A stretch of 64,000 nt of DNA from Phenylobacterium deserti (GTDB taxonomy: Bacteria > Pseudomonadota > Alphaproteobacteria > Caulobacterales > Caulobacteraceae). Shown here one piece after another: positions 9,901-17,433 of the stretch. How positions within the stretch are numbered: position 1 is the stretch's first letter; every line of letters begins with the position of its first letter. Position numbers and translations under genes: made by a program. Where the stretch lies: NCBI RefSeq assembly GCF_003254705.1, contig NZ_QFYR01000001.1:620001-684000 (forward strand), given 5' to 3'. Below the pieces are notes generated by a model. The model was not told the origin of the DNA, searched no databases, and was given only the letters and a program-made list of their open reading frames with translations.

Positions 9901-9947
9901 GCATAGGCGAGCGGCAGCACCGCCGCCGTCACGAACAGACGCTTCAT
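6936..9947 (-). CDS. Autotransporter outer-membrane beta-barrel protein
   Basis: 1003 residues from the ATG at 9947, which gives a clean signal peptide (MKRLFVTAAV, cleavage near AQA-ET). The passenger (to about residue 640) is rich in Gly, Ala, Val and Thr with short repeats of beta-helix type (N-x-G-x-I and G-x-I-x-x-x-G turns). It carries two Asp-rich segments, near residues 110 and 285, that look like calcium-binding loops (DADKDGDFDG, DTDEDDDGIAD). The last 270 residues or so form the autotransporter beta-domain and end in the C-terminal signature LRAAVRFLF. It is probably a surface adhesin or structural protein; the ligand is unknown. The frame is open for 15 further codons upstream, without a signal-like start. 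Confidence 0.9.
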   Translation of the reverse strand: MKRLFVTAAVLPLAYAVSAQAETKITTALTAPVSTATAANGQPDAITIEAAGSIRPTASGAAVTVNSNHAVRNNGTISFNNVSNATGVLVETGRSGSVVNAGAISLLEDFTPEDADKDGDFDGPFAQGSSRWGIRVEGPATFTGDVRNEAGGSIQIEGNDSAGIRIDPTLTGNLVSAGTVQVIGDRSSGIVAGDVTGDVRILGGVAVTGEGARAVSLQDVGGTVQLQSVITATGFRTTDRATDAVRAKYDADDLKIAGPAVRISGDVGRGVLLDVRPADADPNDTDEDDDGIADASEGSAAISSYGSSPALELGGIGGSTIGAVGTGENAYGLVSRGTVVANGVNDGLSATAIRIGQAVGGPTTVVGGINNRGGSIRAVAYGGDASSGGATALQINAGSVVPALRNSGVIEAATEGAQRAAAVVDASGSLTLVENTGVIRAASAAKAGTTAVGDMVALDLSANTTGVTVRQTASTVTGAAAPAISGRVALGRGADRLEVLGGALVGDMTFGDGADVLIVDGAAAVAGRISDSDGQLSVDVRNGSLAVGGVSAVQMSSLSLGSKGVLAVSVDPSQNASTQLNVSGAASLASGSKVAVNLTSLLKETRSFEIIRAGTLQSAADVSLAGAPYLYAGTLKAQNNSLTLDLRPKTAAELGLNRSGAQAYSAVFQALDDNAALEDAILAQTTQAGFQGVYDQLLPDHSGGALASANAISSAISQAVAQPIARSTEFGGAVWAQEILFRIEQDRDQAQGFESQGFGLAVGAEAVGQFNAIGLTGSLVTTDYNDVGAAPGERVTMNFAEGGVYWRATWGGLTANARAGLGYVKLKSERKVSSDLANASANADWTGWLADLHAGLAYEASLGRVYARPELSVNYLRLDEDAYQETGGGAGYDLAVDERKGDLLTGEALLALGARFGNEFTWGPELKLGWRAKLSGDPGATTARFAGGQAFTLDPEDVAGEGAVARFGFKGEGAQVVYAVDAGGVFGDGYTEYDLRAAVRFLF

Positions 9948-10019
9948 TCTGCTGGAACCCCTTGGAGGCGCGTACTCGCGCCCGACGCCCACCCGAGCTA
10001 AAATCCCCGCGTGACGAGC

Positions 10020-10064
10020 CCGACTAAGTCGGATAGAAACGCGTTACATAAAAACTGTAGTCGG
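10020..10064. promoter_or_regulatory. Palindromic repeats in the autotransporter/XRE intergenic region
   Basis: A palindrome CCGACT-A-AGTCGG (10020-10032) is followed by another half-site, TAGTCGG, at 10058-10064. They lie in the 173-base gap between the divergent autotransporter and XRE regulator genes. This is a plausible operator for the HTH protein next door; the assignment is inference from position and symmetry only. Confidence 0.4.
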
Positions 10065-10120
10065 CTCGTGGCGGCGCTTCAAGCGGTTTCCAGGGGCCCT
10101 TCGGCCAGTAAGGACCAGCG

Positions 10121-10447
10121 ATGCCTAGACCGGCGGCGGACCCCGCAAAGACGGCCCAGACCAAGCTGTTGCGCCAACAGGCCGGCCGCTGGCTCAAGCA
10201 GGCGCGGGAGAGCGCGGGTCTCACCCAAGCGGAACTCGCCGATCGCGTCGGGCTGCGCTATTACACCTTCGTCAGTCAGGTGGAGAGCGGCCTGGGGCGG
10301 CTGCCGATCGAAACCCAGCGTGCGTGGGCCGAGGCGCTTGGCCAGGATCCGCGAGAATTCGCCCAGACATTGTTGCGTTACTACGAGCCGGAGCTGTACC
10401 GGCTGCTGTTTTCCGACGACGCGGCTCAGACGGCCGCGCAAGCCTAG
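10121..10447 (+). CDS. XRE-family helix-turn-helix regulator
   Basis: 108 residues. A helix-turn-helix of the Cro/CI (HTH_3) type spans about residues 23-80: LRQQAGRWLKQARESAGLTQ, then AELADRVGLRYYTFVSQVES and the third helix. The C-terminal tail is short and acidic with no recognisable sensor domain. It is probably a small DNA-binding regulator. It precedes the membrane/RTX-like protein gene by 17 bases, so the two are probably co-transcribed, and it is divergent from the autotransporter. Palindromes in the shared upstream region could be its operator. Confidence 0.85.
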   Translation: MPRPAADPAKTAQTKLLRQQAGRWLKQARESAGLTQAELADRVGLRYYTFVSQVESGLGRLPIETQRAWAEALGQDPREFAQTLLRYYEPELYRLLFSDDAAQTAAQA

Positions 10448-10464
10448 GGATCTTCGACCGCTCG

Positions 10465-11829
10465 ATGGGGGACATCCTACCCTTCGTGGCCAAGGTGCGC
10501 TCCAGCGGCGACTGGACGCCGGGCGAGCGCGCGCGCCTCGAGGAGCTGGCTGAGCGGTTCGCAGACATGGCCGACGGCGTCGAGGTCGTCTTCGGCGCCA
10601 CGGACGAGGGCGATCCCTGGTGCGTGGTCAAGGACTTCCAGGACGAGATCCTGGTCCACGTGGCGCGCATCGGCGGCAAGTTCGTCATCCACTACGCCCT
10701 GGACGACGCCCTTTCCGAAGGGGCGGACCTCCCCACCCTGCTGGCCGAACGGCTGGCCTGGGAAGAGGACGACGAGTTCGAACGCGAGAGCGTGGTGGTG
10801 CCGTTCAGCCGGCGCGCGCAGTCGCTGCTGGCCCTGATCATCGCCACCGCCTTCTTCTACGAGACTGCCCATCTCGGTCGGGACGAGGAGGCGGAGCCGG
10901 CGTCCGGGCGTGACGTGTTCGGCGACGATGCGGGCGCCTTCCTGTTCGGCCATTCGCCCGACCTGTTCGAGAGCTCCGCCTCCCACTTCGGGACCAAGGC
11001 CGCCGGCCTGCTCGGCGTGGGCGCGGCCATCGCCTGGCCCTCCCGCAGCTTCGCCGCCAGCTCGGTGGAAGATCCCGCACCGGTCGCCGGCCCGGCCGCT
11101 GGCTGGTCGCCGGGCGGCCCTGACCACGGTTTCGACACCCCGCTCGCCGATCCGGCCCTGCTGCAGCCGACGCATGGCGCGGAAGAGGCCCGCCCCGCCG
11201 CGCTAGTAATGGCCGAATTCGAGCCGTCGCAGGCGACCGCCAGCTGGCGCAGCGCCACCGATCCGCAAGGCCCGTCCATCAGCCAGAACCCCACGGACAC
11301 CGGACCCGGCGTCGAAAGCCTCGCCGGCGGTGGGGGCGGCGCGCGCCAGATGCTGACGGAGGGCGGCGCGGGCGCGGATCGCCTCGACCTTTCGCCGCGC
11401 AGCGTGGCTGCGGGCGGCGCGGGCGGCGACGAGTTCGTGGCGCGCAAGCAGGAAGACGCCGGACCCGGCAGCCTGATGGGCGTGATCGCCGACTTCCGCC
11501 CGGAGGAGGGCGACCGCCTGGTCAACGCCTTCGGGATGAAGGTCCAAGTTCTGGGCGAGAACGCCACCTCCACCACCCTGACCGCGGTTCCAGGCGTGCT
11601 GCTGACCTCGGGCAAGCCGTCAGGCGGACCCATGGTGGTGAACGGACGCCAAGTGGACGTCGATGTGGACTTCGATGGCAAGGTCGACGGCTTCGTGGTG
11701 CTGGTGAACTACACCGGCCGCTCGCTGATCACCGCCAAGGCGGACGAGCTCCCGCAGGCCATACCCCACGAGGCGGCGGAGAGCGTCAACGTGCTCGCCG
11801 GCCACACCCTGGACCACTACGACCTCTGA
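10465..11829 (+). CDS. Hypothetical protein with hydrophobic segments and RTX-like C-terminus
   Basis: 454 residues, family not recognised. Residues 1-110 form an acidic, apparently globular domain (VVFGATDEGDPWCVVKDF). A hydrophobic stretch follows at about 115-130 (SLLALIIATAFFYE) and a weaker one near 185 (GLLGVGAAIAWP). The middle is low complexity. The C-terminal part has nonapeptide-like motifs (GGAGADRLDL, GGAGGDEFV), an IADFRPEEGDRL segment and an Asp-rich DVDVDFDGKVDG loop, recalling the calcium-binding tails of type I-secreted RTX proteins. No type I transporter is nearby. The ATG at 10465 is chosen because the longer frame overlaps the preceding gene. Probably co-transcribed with that regulator. 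Confidence 0.7.
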   Translation: MGDILPFVAKVRSSGDWTPGERARLEELAERFADMADGVEVVFGATDEGDPWCVVKDFQDEILVHVARIGGKFVIHYALDDALSEGADLPTLLAERLAWEEDDEFERESVVVPFSRRAQSLLALIIATAFFYETAHLGRDEEAEPASGRDVFGDDAGAFLFGHSPDLFESSASHFGTKAAGLLGVGAAIAWPSRSFAASSVEDPAPVAGPAAGWSPGGPDHGFDTPLADPALLQPTHGAEEARPAALVMAEFEPSQATASWRSATDPQGPSISQNPTDTGPGVESLAGGGGGARQMLTEGGAGADRLDLSPRSVAAGGAGGDEFVARKQEDAGPGSLMGVIADFRPEEGDRLVNAFGMKVQVLGENATSTTLTAVPGVLLTSGKPSGGPMVVNGRQVDVDVDFDGKVDGFVVLVNYTGRSLITAKADELPQAIPHEAAESVNVLAGHTLDHYDL

Positions 11830-11838
11830 CGCCGGGCG

Positions 11839-13257
11839 TCAGAGGGACTTCAGCACCCCTTCGACCATCTTCTTGGCGTCTCCGAACAGCATCATGGTGT
11901 TGTCGCGGAAGAACAGCTCGTTCTCGACGCCCGCGTAGCCCGAGCCCATGCCGCGCTTGATGAACAGCACGGTGCGGGCCTTCTCCACATCCAGGATCGG
12001 CATGCCGAAAATGGGCGAGGCGGGATCGGTCTTGGCCGCCGGGTTGGTGACATCGTTGGCGCCGATCACGAAGGCGACGTCCGCCACCGCGAACTCGGCG
12101 TTGATGTCCTCCAGCTCGAACACCTCGTCGTAAGGCACGTTGGCCTCGGCCAGCAGGACGTTCATGTGCCCCGGCATGCGCCCCGCCACGGGGTGGATCG
12201 CGTACTTCACGTCGACGCCTTCGGCCTTCAGCTGGTCGGCCATCTCGCGCAGGGCGTGCTGGGCCTGAGCCACCGCCATGCCGTAGCCGGGGACGATGAT
12301 CACCTTGGAGGCGTTCTTCATGATGAAGGCCGCGTCGTCCGCCGAGCCCTGCTTCACCGGCCGGGTCTCGACCTTGCCGCCGCCGGCCGGGCCTGCGCCT
12401 TCGTCCGCGCCAAAGCCGCCCAGGATCACCGAGACGAAGCTACGGTTCATCCCCTTGCACATGATGTAGCTGAGGATCGCCCCGGACGATCCCACCAGCG
12501 CCCCGGTGATGATCAGGGTGATGTTCTCCAGCGTGAAGCCCAGGGCCGCCGCCGCCCAGCCCGAGTAGCTGTTCAGCATGGAGACCACGACGGGCATGTC
12601 CGCCCCGCCGATCGGGATGATCAGCGTGACGCCGATCAGCAGGCTGAGCGCAAAAATCGCCCAGAAGGCCCACAGCGCCGTGCCGCCGCTCATCACCAGC
12701 ACCACCACCAGCGCCACGATGGCCACGGCGATGACGATGTTCAGCAGGTGCCGGGCGGGCAGCAGGATCGGCGCGCCGCTCATATTGCCGTTCAGCTTCG
12801 CAAAGGCGATCACCGAGCCGGTGAAGGTGATGGCCCCGATGGCTAGGCCCAGCGACAGCTCGATCAAAGAGTTGAGGTGCACGCCCTCAGGACCTGCGAT
12901 GCCATAGGCCTCCGGCGTGTGGATCGCCGCCACCGCCACAAGGCAGGCCGCCATGCCCACCAAGCTGTGGAAGGCCGCCACCAACTGCGGCATGGAGGTC
13001 ATGGCCACGCGCTTGGCGATAAGCGCGCCCACCGCGCCGCCGACCGCAACGCCGGCCACGATCAGTCCAACCGTCAGGGCGTCCAGCCGCCCCTCGCCCC
13101 AAAGCGTCGCCAGCGCCGTGCCGACGGCGATGGCCATGCCGATCATGCCGTTGCGGTTGCCGGACTGGCTGGTGGCCGGCGAGGACAGGCCCCGCAGCGC
13201 CAGAATGAACAGCACCCCGGAAACGAGGTACAGGACGGCGGCCAGGTTGGCGTTCAT
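11839..13257 (-). CDS. pntB: NAD(P) transhydrogenase subunit beta
   Basis: 472 residues. The N-terminal two-thirds is a set of transmembrane helices (MNANLAAVLYLVSGVLFILALRGL and following). The C-terminal domain III binds NADP, with VIIVPGYGMAVAQAQ, IHPVAGRMPGHMNVLLAEA and GANDVTNPAA signatures. With PntA it forms the inner-membrane enzyme that couples proton entry to hydride transfer from NADH to NADP+. The start ATG at 13257 overlaps the stop of the preceding small membrane-protein gene in an ATGA arrangement. The longer open frame upstream is that gene's shadow. Confidence 0.95.
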   Translation of the reverse strand: MNANLAAVLYLVSGVLFILALRGLSSPATSQSGNRNGMIGMAIAVGTALATLWGEGRLDALTVGLIVAGVAVGGAVGALIAKRVAMTSMPQLVAAFHSLVGMAACLVAVAAIHTPEAYGIAGPEGVHLNSLIELSLGLAIGAITFTGSVIAFAKLNGNMSGAPILLPARHLLNIVIAVAIVALVVVLVMSGGTALWAFWAIFALSLLIGVTLIIPIGGADMPVVVSMLNSYSGWAAAALGFTLENITLIITGALVGSSGAILSYIMCKGMNRSFVSVILGGFGADEGAGPAGGGKVETRPVKQGSADDAAFIMKNASKVIIVPGYGMAVAQAQHALREMADQLKAEGVDVKYAIHPVAGRMPGHMNVLLAEANVPYDEVFELEDINAEFAVADVAFVIGANDVTNPAAKTDPASPIFGMPILDVEKARTVLFIKRGMGSGYAGVENELFFRDNTMMLFGDAKKMVEGVLKSL

Positions 13258-13580
13258 GGATTGGCGCTCCCCCCGAGTTCGCGCGTGCCGGGCGCGAAGA
13301 GCTTCGTGATGCGTCGAACGGCGACGGCCCAAACGAGAGCCAGCAGCGCAAGGTGGAAGAGTTCGGCCCCTTCGAAGGCGTGCCGCCGCACCCACAGGTT
13401 CGACAGCACCAAAGCCGTATAGGTCAGCAGAAGGGCGCTCAGGCCCGCCGCGCCCAGGCGCCCGCCCCAGGGCTCCGGCAACTTGTGCTTCAGCCAGCCG
13501 GGCAGGATCAGGAACACGAGAAGCCCCCCGACCGCACCAGCCGCGATCGCCAGCGCCCCGAGCAGCACGCCCGGGCTCAC
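13254..13580 (-). CDS. Small membrane protein between pntA2 and pntB
   Basis: 108 residues with about three hydrophobic segments: VLLGALAIAAGAVGGLLVFL, a Leu-rich segment LGAAGLSALLLTYTALVLSN, and LFHLALLALVWAVAV. It starts with GTG inside the stop of pntA2 (GTGA) and stops inside the start of pntB (ATGA), so all three genes look translationally coupled. This gene is not part of the usual pntA-pntB set. Its function is not recognised; from context it could assist assembly or stability of the transhydrogenase. The longer frame reaching 13952 overlaps pntA2 and is not used. Confidence 0.75.
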   Translation of the reverse strand: MSPGVLLGALAIAAGAVGGLLVFLILPGWLKHKLPEPWGGRLGAAGLSALLLTYTALVLSNLWVRRHAFEGAELFHLALLALVWAVAVRRITKLFAPGTRELGGSANP

Positions 13581-13900
13581 TTGGGCCGGTCCTTCTTCTT
13601 GTACATGGCCAGCATGCGCTGGGTGACCAGGAAGCCGCCGAAGATGTTCACTGCTGCAAAGCCGGCGGCCACGGCGCCCGCGCCTTTCGAGATCAGCACG
13701 TTGCGCGTCAGTTCCCCGTCCGCCCCGCTGGCCGCCGCGGCCAGCAGCGCGCCCACGATGATCACCGAGGAAATGGCGTTGGTCACCGCCATCAGCGGCG
13801 TGTGCAGGGCCGGCGTCACGCTCCAGACCACGTAGTAGCCGACGAAGATCGCCAGCACGAAGATGGCCAGGCGGAAGACCGTGGGATCGACAGCGTCCAT
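13577..13900 (-). CDS. pntA2: NAD(P) transhydrogenase subunit alpha part 2 (membrane)
   Basis: 107 residues forming the small membrane part that in enteric bacteria is fused to the C-terminus of PntA. Hydrophobic segments are LAIFVLAIFVGYYVVWSV, AISSVIIVGALLAAAA and AAGFAAVNIFGGFLV, with the conserved TPALHTPLMAVTNAIS stretch. The polar tail MLAMYKKKDRPK is typical. In many alphaproteobacteria the alpha subunit is split in this way. It lies 14 bases after pntA1 and overlaps the next gene. Confidence 0.93.
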   Translation of the reverse strand: MDAVDPTVFRLAIFVLAIFVGYYVVWSVTPALHTPLMAVTNAISSVIIVGALLAAAASGADGELTRNVLISKGAGAVAAGFAAVNIFGGFLVTQRMLAMYKKKDRPK

Positions 13901-13914
13901 GTCTCGAGCTCCGA

Positions 13915-15045
13915 TCAGGCTTTGAGCGACGGGTGCACGACGGCCCCGCCATGGGTGACCAGGGCCGCCTTGAGGATCTCGTCCTCCAGGTCTGGCGCGA
14001 ACTGGCCCTCCTTGTTCATCAACAGGGTGGCGAAGGCGGTGAGGTTGCGGGCGTAGAGCGCCGAAGCGTCGGCGGCCACGCGGCCCGGGAGGTTGGGATA
14101 GCCGACGATCTTGACGCCGGCGGTGTCGAACACCTCGCCAACGCGCGAGCCCTCGACGTTGCCGCCTTGCTCCACCGCCAGGTCCACGAGCACCGAGCCG
14201 GGTTTCATGGAGGCCACCTGGTCAGCGCTGACCAGCCGGGGCGCCGGCCGGCCGGGGATCAGCGCCGTGGTGATCACGATGTCCTGCTTGCGGATGTGAT
14301 CGGAGACCAGCGCGGCCTGCTTGGCCTTGTACTCGGCGCTCATCTCCTTGGCGTAGCCCGCGGCGGTCTCCGCCTGCTTGAACTCCTCGTCCTCCACCGC
14401 GACGAATTTCGCGCCCAGGCTCTCGACCTGCTCCTTGGCGGCCGGCCGCACGTCGGTGGCGGTGACCACGGCGCCCAGCCGGCGGGCGGTGGCGATGGCC
14501 TGCAGCCCGGCCACGCCTGCCCCCATCACGAAGACCTTGGCCGCGGCGATGGTGCCGGCGGCGGTCATCATCATCGGCAGCGCCTTGCCGTACGCCTGCG
14601 CGGCCTCGATCACCGCCCGGTAGCCGGCAAGATTGGCTTGCGAGGACAAGGCGTCCATCACCTGCGCCCGGGTGATCCGCGGCACGAACTCCATGGCGAA
14701 GGCGCTGACGCCCTTGGTCGCCAGAGCATCAAGGACCACCCGGTCCTGGTGCGGGTTCAGCAGGCCCACCACCAGTGCGCCGGGCTTCAGCGCAGCGATC
14801 TCCTCGTCCGCGGGGGCGCGCACCTTGAACGCCACATCGGCGGCGGCAAGCGCCTCCTGCGCAGACGCCGCCACGCTCGCGCCGGCCGCCTCGTAGTCCG
14901 CATCGGGACAGGCGGCGGCCAAGCCCGCGCCGCGTTCGACAACAACGGAAAAGCCGGCTGCGATCAGCTTCTTGACGGTCTCGGGGACGGCGGCGACGCG
15001 GGTCTCTCCGGCGCGGCGCTCCTGGGTCACGGCGATGACCGGCAT
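13915..15045 (-). CDS. pntA1: NAD(P) transhydrogenase subunit alpha part 1 (NAD-binding)
   Basis: 376 residues. It has the alanine dehydrogenase/PntA N-terminal domain (ERRAGETRVAAVPETVKKLI) and a Rossmann NAD-binding domain with VFVMGAGVAGLQAIATARRL and the acidic residue in VTATDVRPA. It ends before the membrane part, which is encoded by the next gene. It binds NAD(H) on the cytoplasmic side of the transhydrogenase. First gene of the pnt operon; about 180 bases separate it from the upstream cytochrome oxidase subunit gene. Confidence 0.95.
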   Translation of the reverse strand: MPVIAVTQERRAGETRVAAVPETVKKLIAAGFSVVVERGAGLAAACPDADYEAAGASVAASAQEALAAADVAFKVRAPADEEIAALKPGALVVGLLNPHQDRVVLDALATKGVSAFAMEFVPRITRAQVMDALSSQANLAGYRAVIEAAQAYGKALPMMMTAAGTIAAAKVFVMGAGVAGLQAIATARRLGAVVTATDVRPAAKEQVESLGAKFVAVEDEEFKQAETAAGYAKEMSAEYKAKQAALVSDHIRKQDIVITTALIPGRPAPRLVSADQVASMKPGSVLVDLAVEQGGNVEGSRVGEVFDTAGVKIVGYPNLPGRVAADASALYARNLTAFATLLMNKEGQFAPDLEDEILKAALVTHGGAVVHPSLKA

Positions 15046-15224
15046 GCCTTCAGCTCCCCCCTGATCGTTGTTATCCGGACCTTAGGCGGACGCTTTCTCC
15101 ACCACCAAGCAGAAAAATATCGTCGTGATCCGGTTTGGGCGATCTATGACACCGGTGTCATACGGCAGCAAGCCATTTCGCACGCCGGGATTTCACCTCG
15201 CGACGTGCGATGCAGCCTGGAAGC

Positions 15225-15461
15225 TTAGTGGACGGACTTCTTGGTGCGCAGGAAGAAGAAGCCGATCACCGTGAACGCGCCCGCGCCGACGACCGCGCCC
15301 AGGAAGCCGCTGTCGGTGCAGAACCACAGGGTCAGCATGAGCACGAGGGCGGCGACCGCCAGCGAGCCCCACTTCGTCAGGCCCATCATGACGTTGTAGG
15401 TCGCAACCTGCTCGTCGATTTCCATGTCGCCGCGGTGATAGTCGGAAGCCTGCTCGGCCAT
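15225..15461 (-). CDS. aa3-type cytochrome c oxidase subunit IV
   Basis: 78 residues. An N-terminal soluble piece (YHRGDMEIDEQVATYNVMMGLTKW) matches the small bacterial aa3 oxidase subunit IV family. Two hydrophobic segments follow (SLAVAALVLMLTLWFC and LGAVVGAGAFTVIGFFFL). It is probably a single small accessory subunit of the aa3 terminal oxidase in the inner membrane. This gene commonly precedes pntA in alphaproteobacteria. The ATG at 15461 (MAEQ) is preferred to the codon six residues earlier. Confidence 0.85.
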   Translation of the reverse strand: MAEQASDYHRGDMEIDEQVATYNVMMGLTKWGSLAVAALVLMLTLWFCTDSGFLGAVVGAGAFTVIGFFFLRTKKSVH

Positions 15462-15522
15462 GGGTCGGGACGCTCTCAATAAAAGTCCGGTGGGCGCGTG
15501 CTACACGAGACAGCCGCGCTGC

Positions 15523-16527
15523 TCAAGCCGCCGTGGCCGGCCACGCCGTCAGCAGGGTGCGTAACGCAGAAACCAGCGCCAGGGGCTGGTCGACCATCAC
15601 ATGATGATAGGCGTCGGGCAGCACGATTTCCGGCAGGCTGGTGGGAAAGGCCATCAGCTTGCCGTCCCGACGCCGCTGCAGCAGCGCGCTGTGCTCCCCG
15701 GCGATGTGCGCCATCGGCGGCAGCGGCCGGGCGAAGTCCTCCGGCGTCGGGCGCATGGTGGTGCGATCGAGCTTGGCCCACAGCCTGGGATCGAACCGCC
15801 AGGTCCACCCCTCGCTTCCGTCCGCCCGCTCCACCTGCCTCAGGGAGCGCCGGGCGATGAAGTCAGCCACATAAAGGTTCTCGGTGGGCTGCAGCGGCAT
15901 CAGCCGGAAACGCGCCAGGGCGGCCTCGAAGCTTGGATAGGTCTTGGCTTCCCGGTCCGGCGCTTCGCGGCTGGCCGCCTCGCCGCGCTCCACCTGCTCC
16001 GGCGGCGCGCCAAAGCCGGTGTCGATCAGGATGCCGGCTTTCAGCTGCTCGGGCGCCCGCATGCCGGTGAAGAACACCTGCGCGCCGCCGAACGAGTGGC
16101 CGATGTAGATCGGCTTGCCGCCGTCGGCGTAGAGCCCCGTGGCCTGCGCCACGGCTTCGAAGTCGGAGGCGAAATCCGGAAACCGGTAGGTTTCGCGCCA
16201 GTCGGAAAGGCCCATCCCGGCAAGGGACACGGCCGCGATCCGATAGTCCTGTGCGAAGAACGGCGCGATGAAGCTCCACCAATCGGCGTGGGCGCTGGCG
16301 CCGTGAATGAACAGCAGGCCCGGCTTGCCCACCTCGCCCCAGGTCAGCACCTCAAGGCTCGCGCCCAGGTTCTCGACGAAGCTCCGTTCAGGCTCGACGG
16401 CGATGGCGTCGCGAAACCAGCGCGGGGCCGGCGGCTCGGCGCCTTTCAGCGCGGCCAGGGGCGCCACATGCTCCGGCGGCGGATCTTTCCGCACCCGTTC
16501 CGCCTGCGCCTGCTCGGCCATCTGCAC
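15523..16527 (-). CDS. Alpha/beta hydrolase
   Basis: 334 residues. The alpha/beta-hydrolase core begins near residue 68 (LLFIHGASAHADWWSF). The nucleophile elbow GHSFGG is at about residue 145, the acidic loop region contains IDTGFG, and a probable catalytic His lies in AYHHVMVDQP near the C-terminus. No signal peptide. The insertion between the elbow and the His (about 150 residues) suggests a sizeable cap domain, as in epoxide hydrolases and haloalkane dehalogenases. Substrate unknown. A second in-frame ATG two codons on (16521) could be the true start. Confidence 0.85.
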   Translation of the reverse strand: MQMAEQAQAERVRKDPPPEHVAPLAALKGAEPPAPRWFRDAIAVEPERSFVENLGASLEVLTWGEVGKPGLLFIHGASAHADWWSFIAPFFAQDYRIAAVSLAGMGLSDWRETYRFPDFASDFEAVAQATGLYADGGKPIYIGHSFGGAQVFFTGMRAPEQLKAGILIDTGFGAPPEQVERGEAASREAPDREAKTYPSFEAALARFRLMPLQPTENLYVADFIARRSLRQVERADGSEGWTWRFDPRLWAKLDRTTMRPTPEDFARPLPPMAHIAGEHSALLQRRRDGKLMAFPTSLPEIVLPDAYHHVMVDQPLALVSALRTLLTAWPATAA

Positions 16528-16586
16528 ACCCGCTCGCTACACTCCGCGGAGTGACTAACAAGCGTTTGAATGACCGCCAAGCGGCT

Positions 16587-17405
16587 TCAGCGCGGGCGGC
16601 GCGGAGGTCCAGACCGTTGACGTTGCGGCGCCTTTGCCGGCGCCGGCGGCTTCAGCAGGGCCGCGCGCTCCTCGCCCGTCAGCACCCGCCAGCGTCCTTC
16701 CGGCAGATCCCCCAGGGGGAGCGGCCCGATGCGGATGCGGAACAGGTCCCGCACGTGCAGGCCGACCATCTCGCACATCCGGCGGATCTGCCGCTTGCGC
16801 CCTTCGGTGAGCACGAAGCGCAGCTCCTGCACCCCGACGACCGTGACATCCGCGCGCCGCAGCTGCCGGCCGTCCAGCTTCAGCCCGAAGCGCAACAGCT
16901 GCAGGCTCCGCGCGGTGATCTCTCCCGTCACCCGAACGAGGTATTCCTTGTCGAGCTCGGACTCCGGCCCGATCACCGCCTTGGCCAGCACCCCGTCGTT
17001 GGACAGCAGCAGCAGCCCGCGAGAGTCCATGTCCAGCCGGCCGAGCGGCGGCAGGCTGGTGTCGGCGTCGGGGATGAACGGGCTGTCGCCCACCAGCCGC
17101 TCGGCGGTCAGCAGCTCGGACGCCTGCGGCTGGCCTGGCTCGGGGTGGGCCGACACGAACCCGACCGGCTTGTGGATCACCACCGTCAGGCTCGACTGCA
17201 GCGCCTCTTCGGCCGCGTCCGTCAGGACCAGGGTCTGCCCCGGCTCGATCTTGCGCCCGACGTCGGCGACCACCTCCCCGTCGATGGACACCAGCCCGCG
17301 GGCGATCAGATCCTCGGCCTCCCGGCGCGAGCACACTCCGTTCTGCGCCAGCCAGCGGTTCACGCGCTGGGGCTCGGCTTCGTCGTAGCGGCGGGTCCAG
17401 GCCAT
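16587..17405 (-). CDS. rluF: 23S rRNA pseudouridine synthase, RluF/RsuA family
   Basis: 272 residues. An N-terminal S4 RNA-binding domain (RVNRWLAQNGVCSRREAEDLI) is followed by the RsuA/RluB/E/F catalytic domain. The motif LGRLDMDSRGLLLLSNDG carries the catalytic Asp, and KEYLVRV and TEGRKRQIRRMCEMVG are further signatures. The spacing and the ESELDKEYLV segment resemble RluF, which modifies U2604 of 23S rRNA, but RluB/RluE cannot be excluded by eye. The tail after about residue 250 is Pro/Arg-rich. The ATG at 17405 is used because the longer frame lacks family similarity; it lies back to back with the next gene. Confidence 0.85.
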   Translation of the reverse strand: MAWTRRYDEAEPQRVNRWLAQNGVCSRREAEDLIARGLVSIDGEVVADVGRKIEPGQTLVLTDAAEEALQSSLTVVIHKPVGFVSAHPEPGQPQASELLTAERLVGDSPFIPDADTSLPPLGRLDMDSRGLLLLSNDGVLAKAVIGPESELDKEYLVRVTGEITARSLQLLRFGLKLDGRQLRRADVTVVGVQELRFVLTEGRKRQIRRMCEMVGLHVRDLFRIRIGPLPLGDLPEGRWRVLTGEERAALLKPPAPAKAPQRQRSGPPRRPR

Positions 17406-17433
17406 GGGCGGCTCTGTAGAGGGCGCGGGCCGG

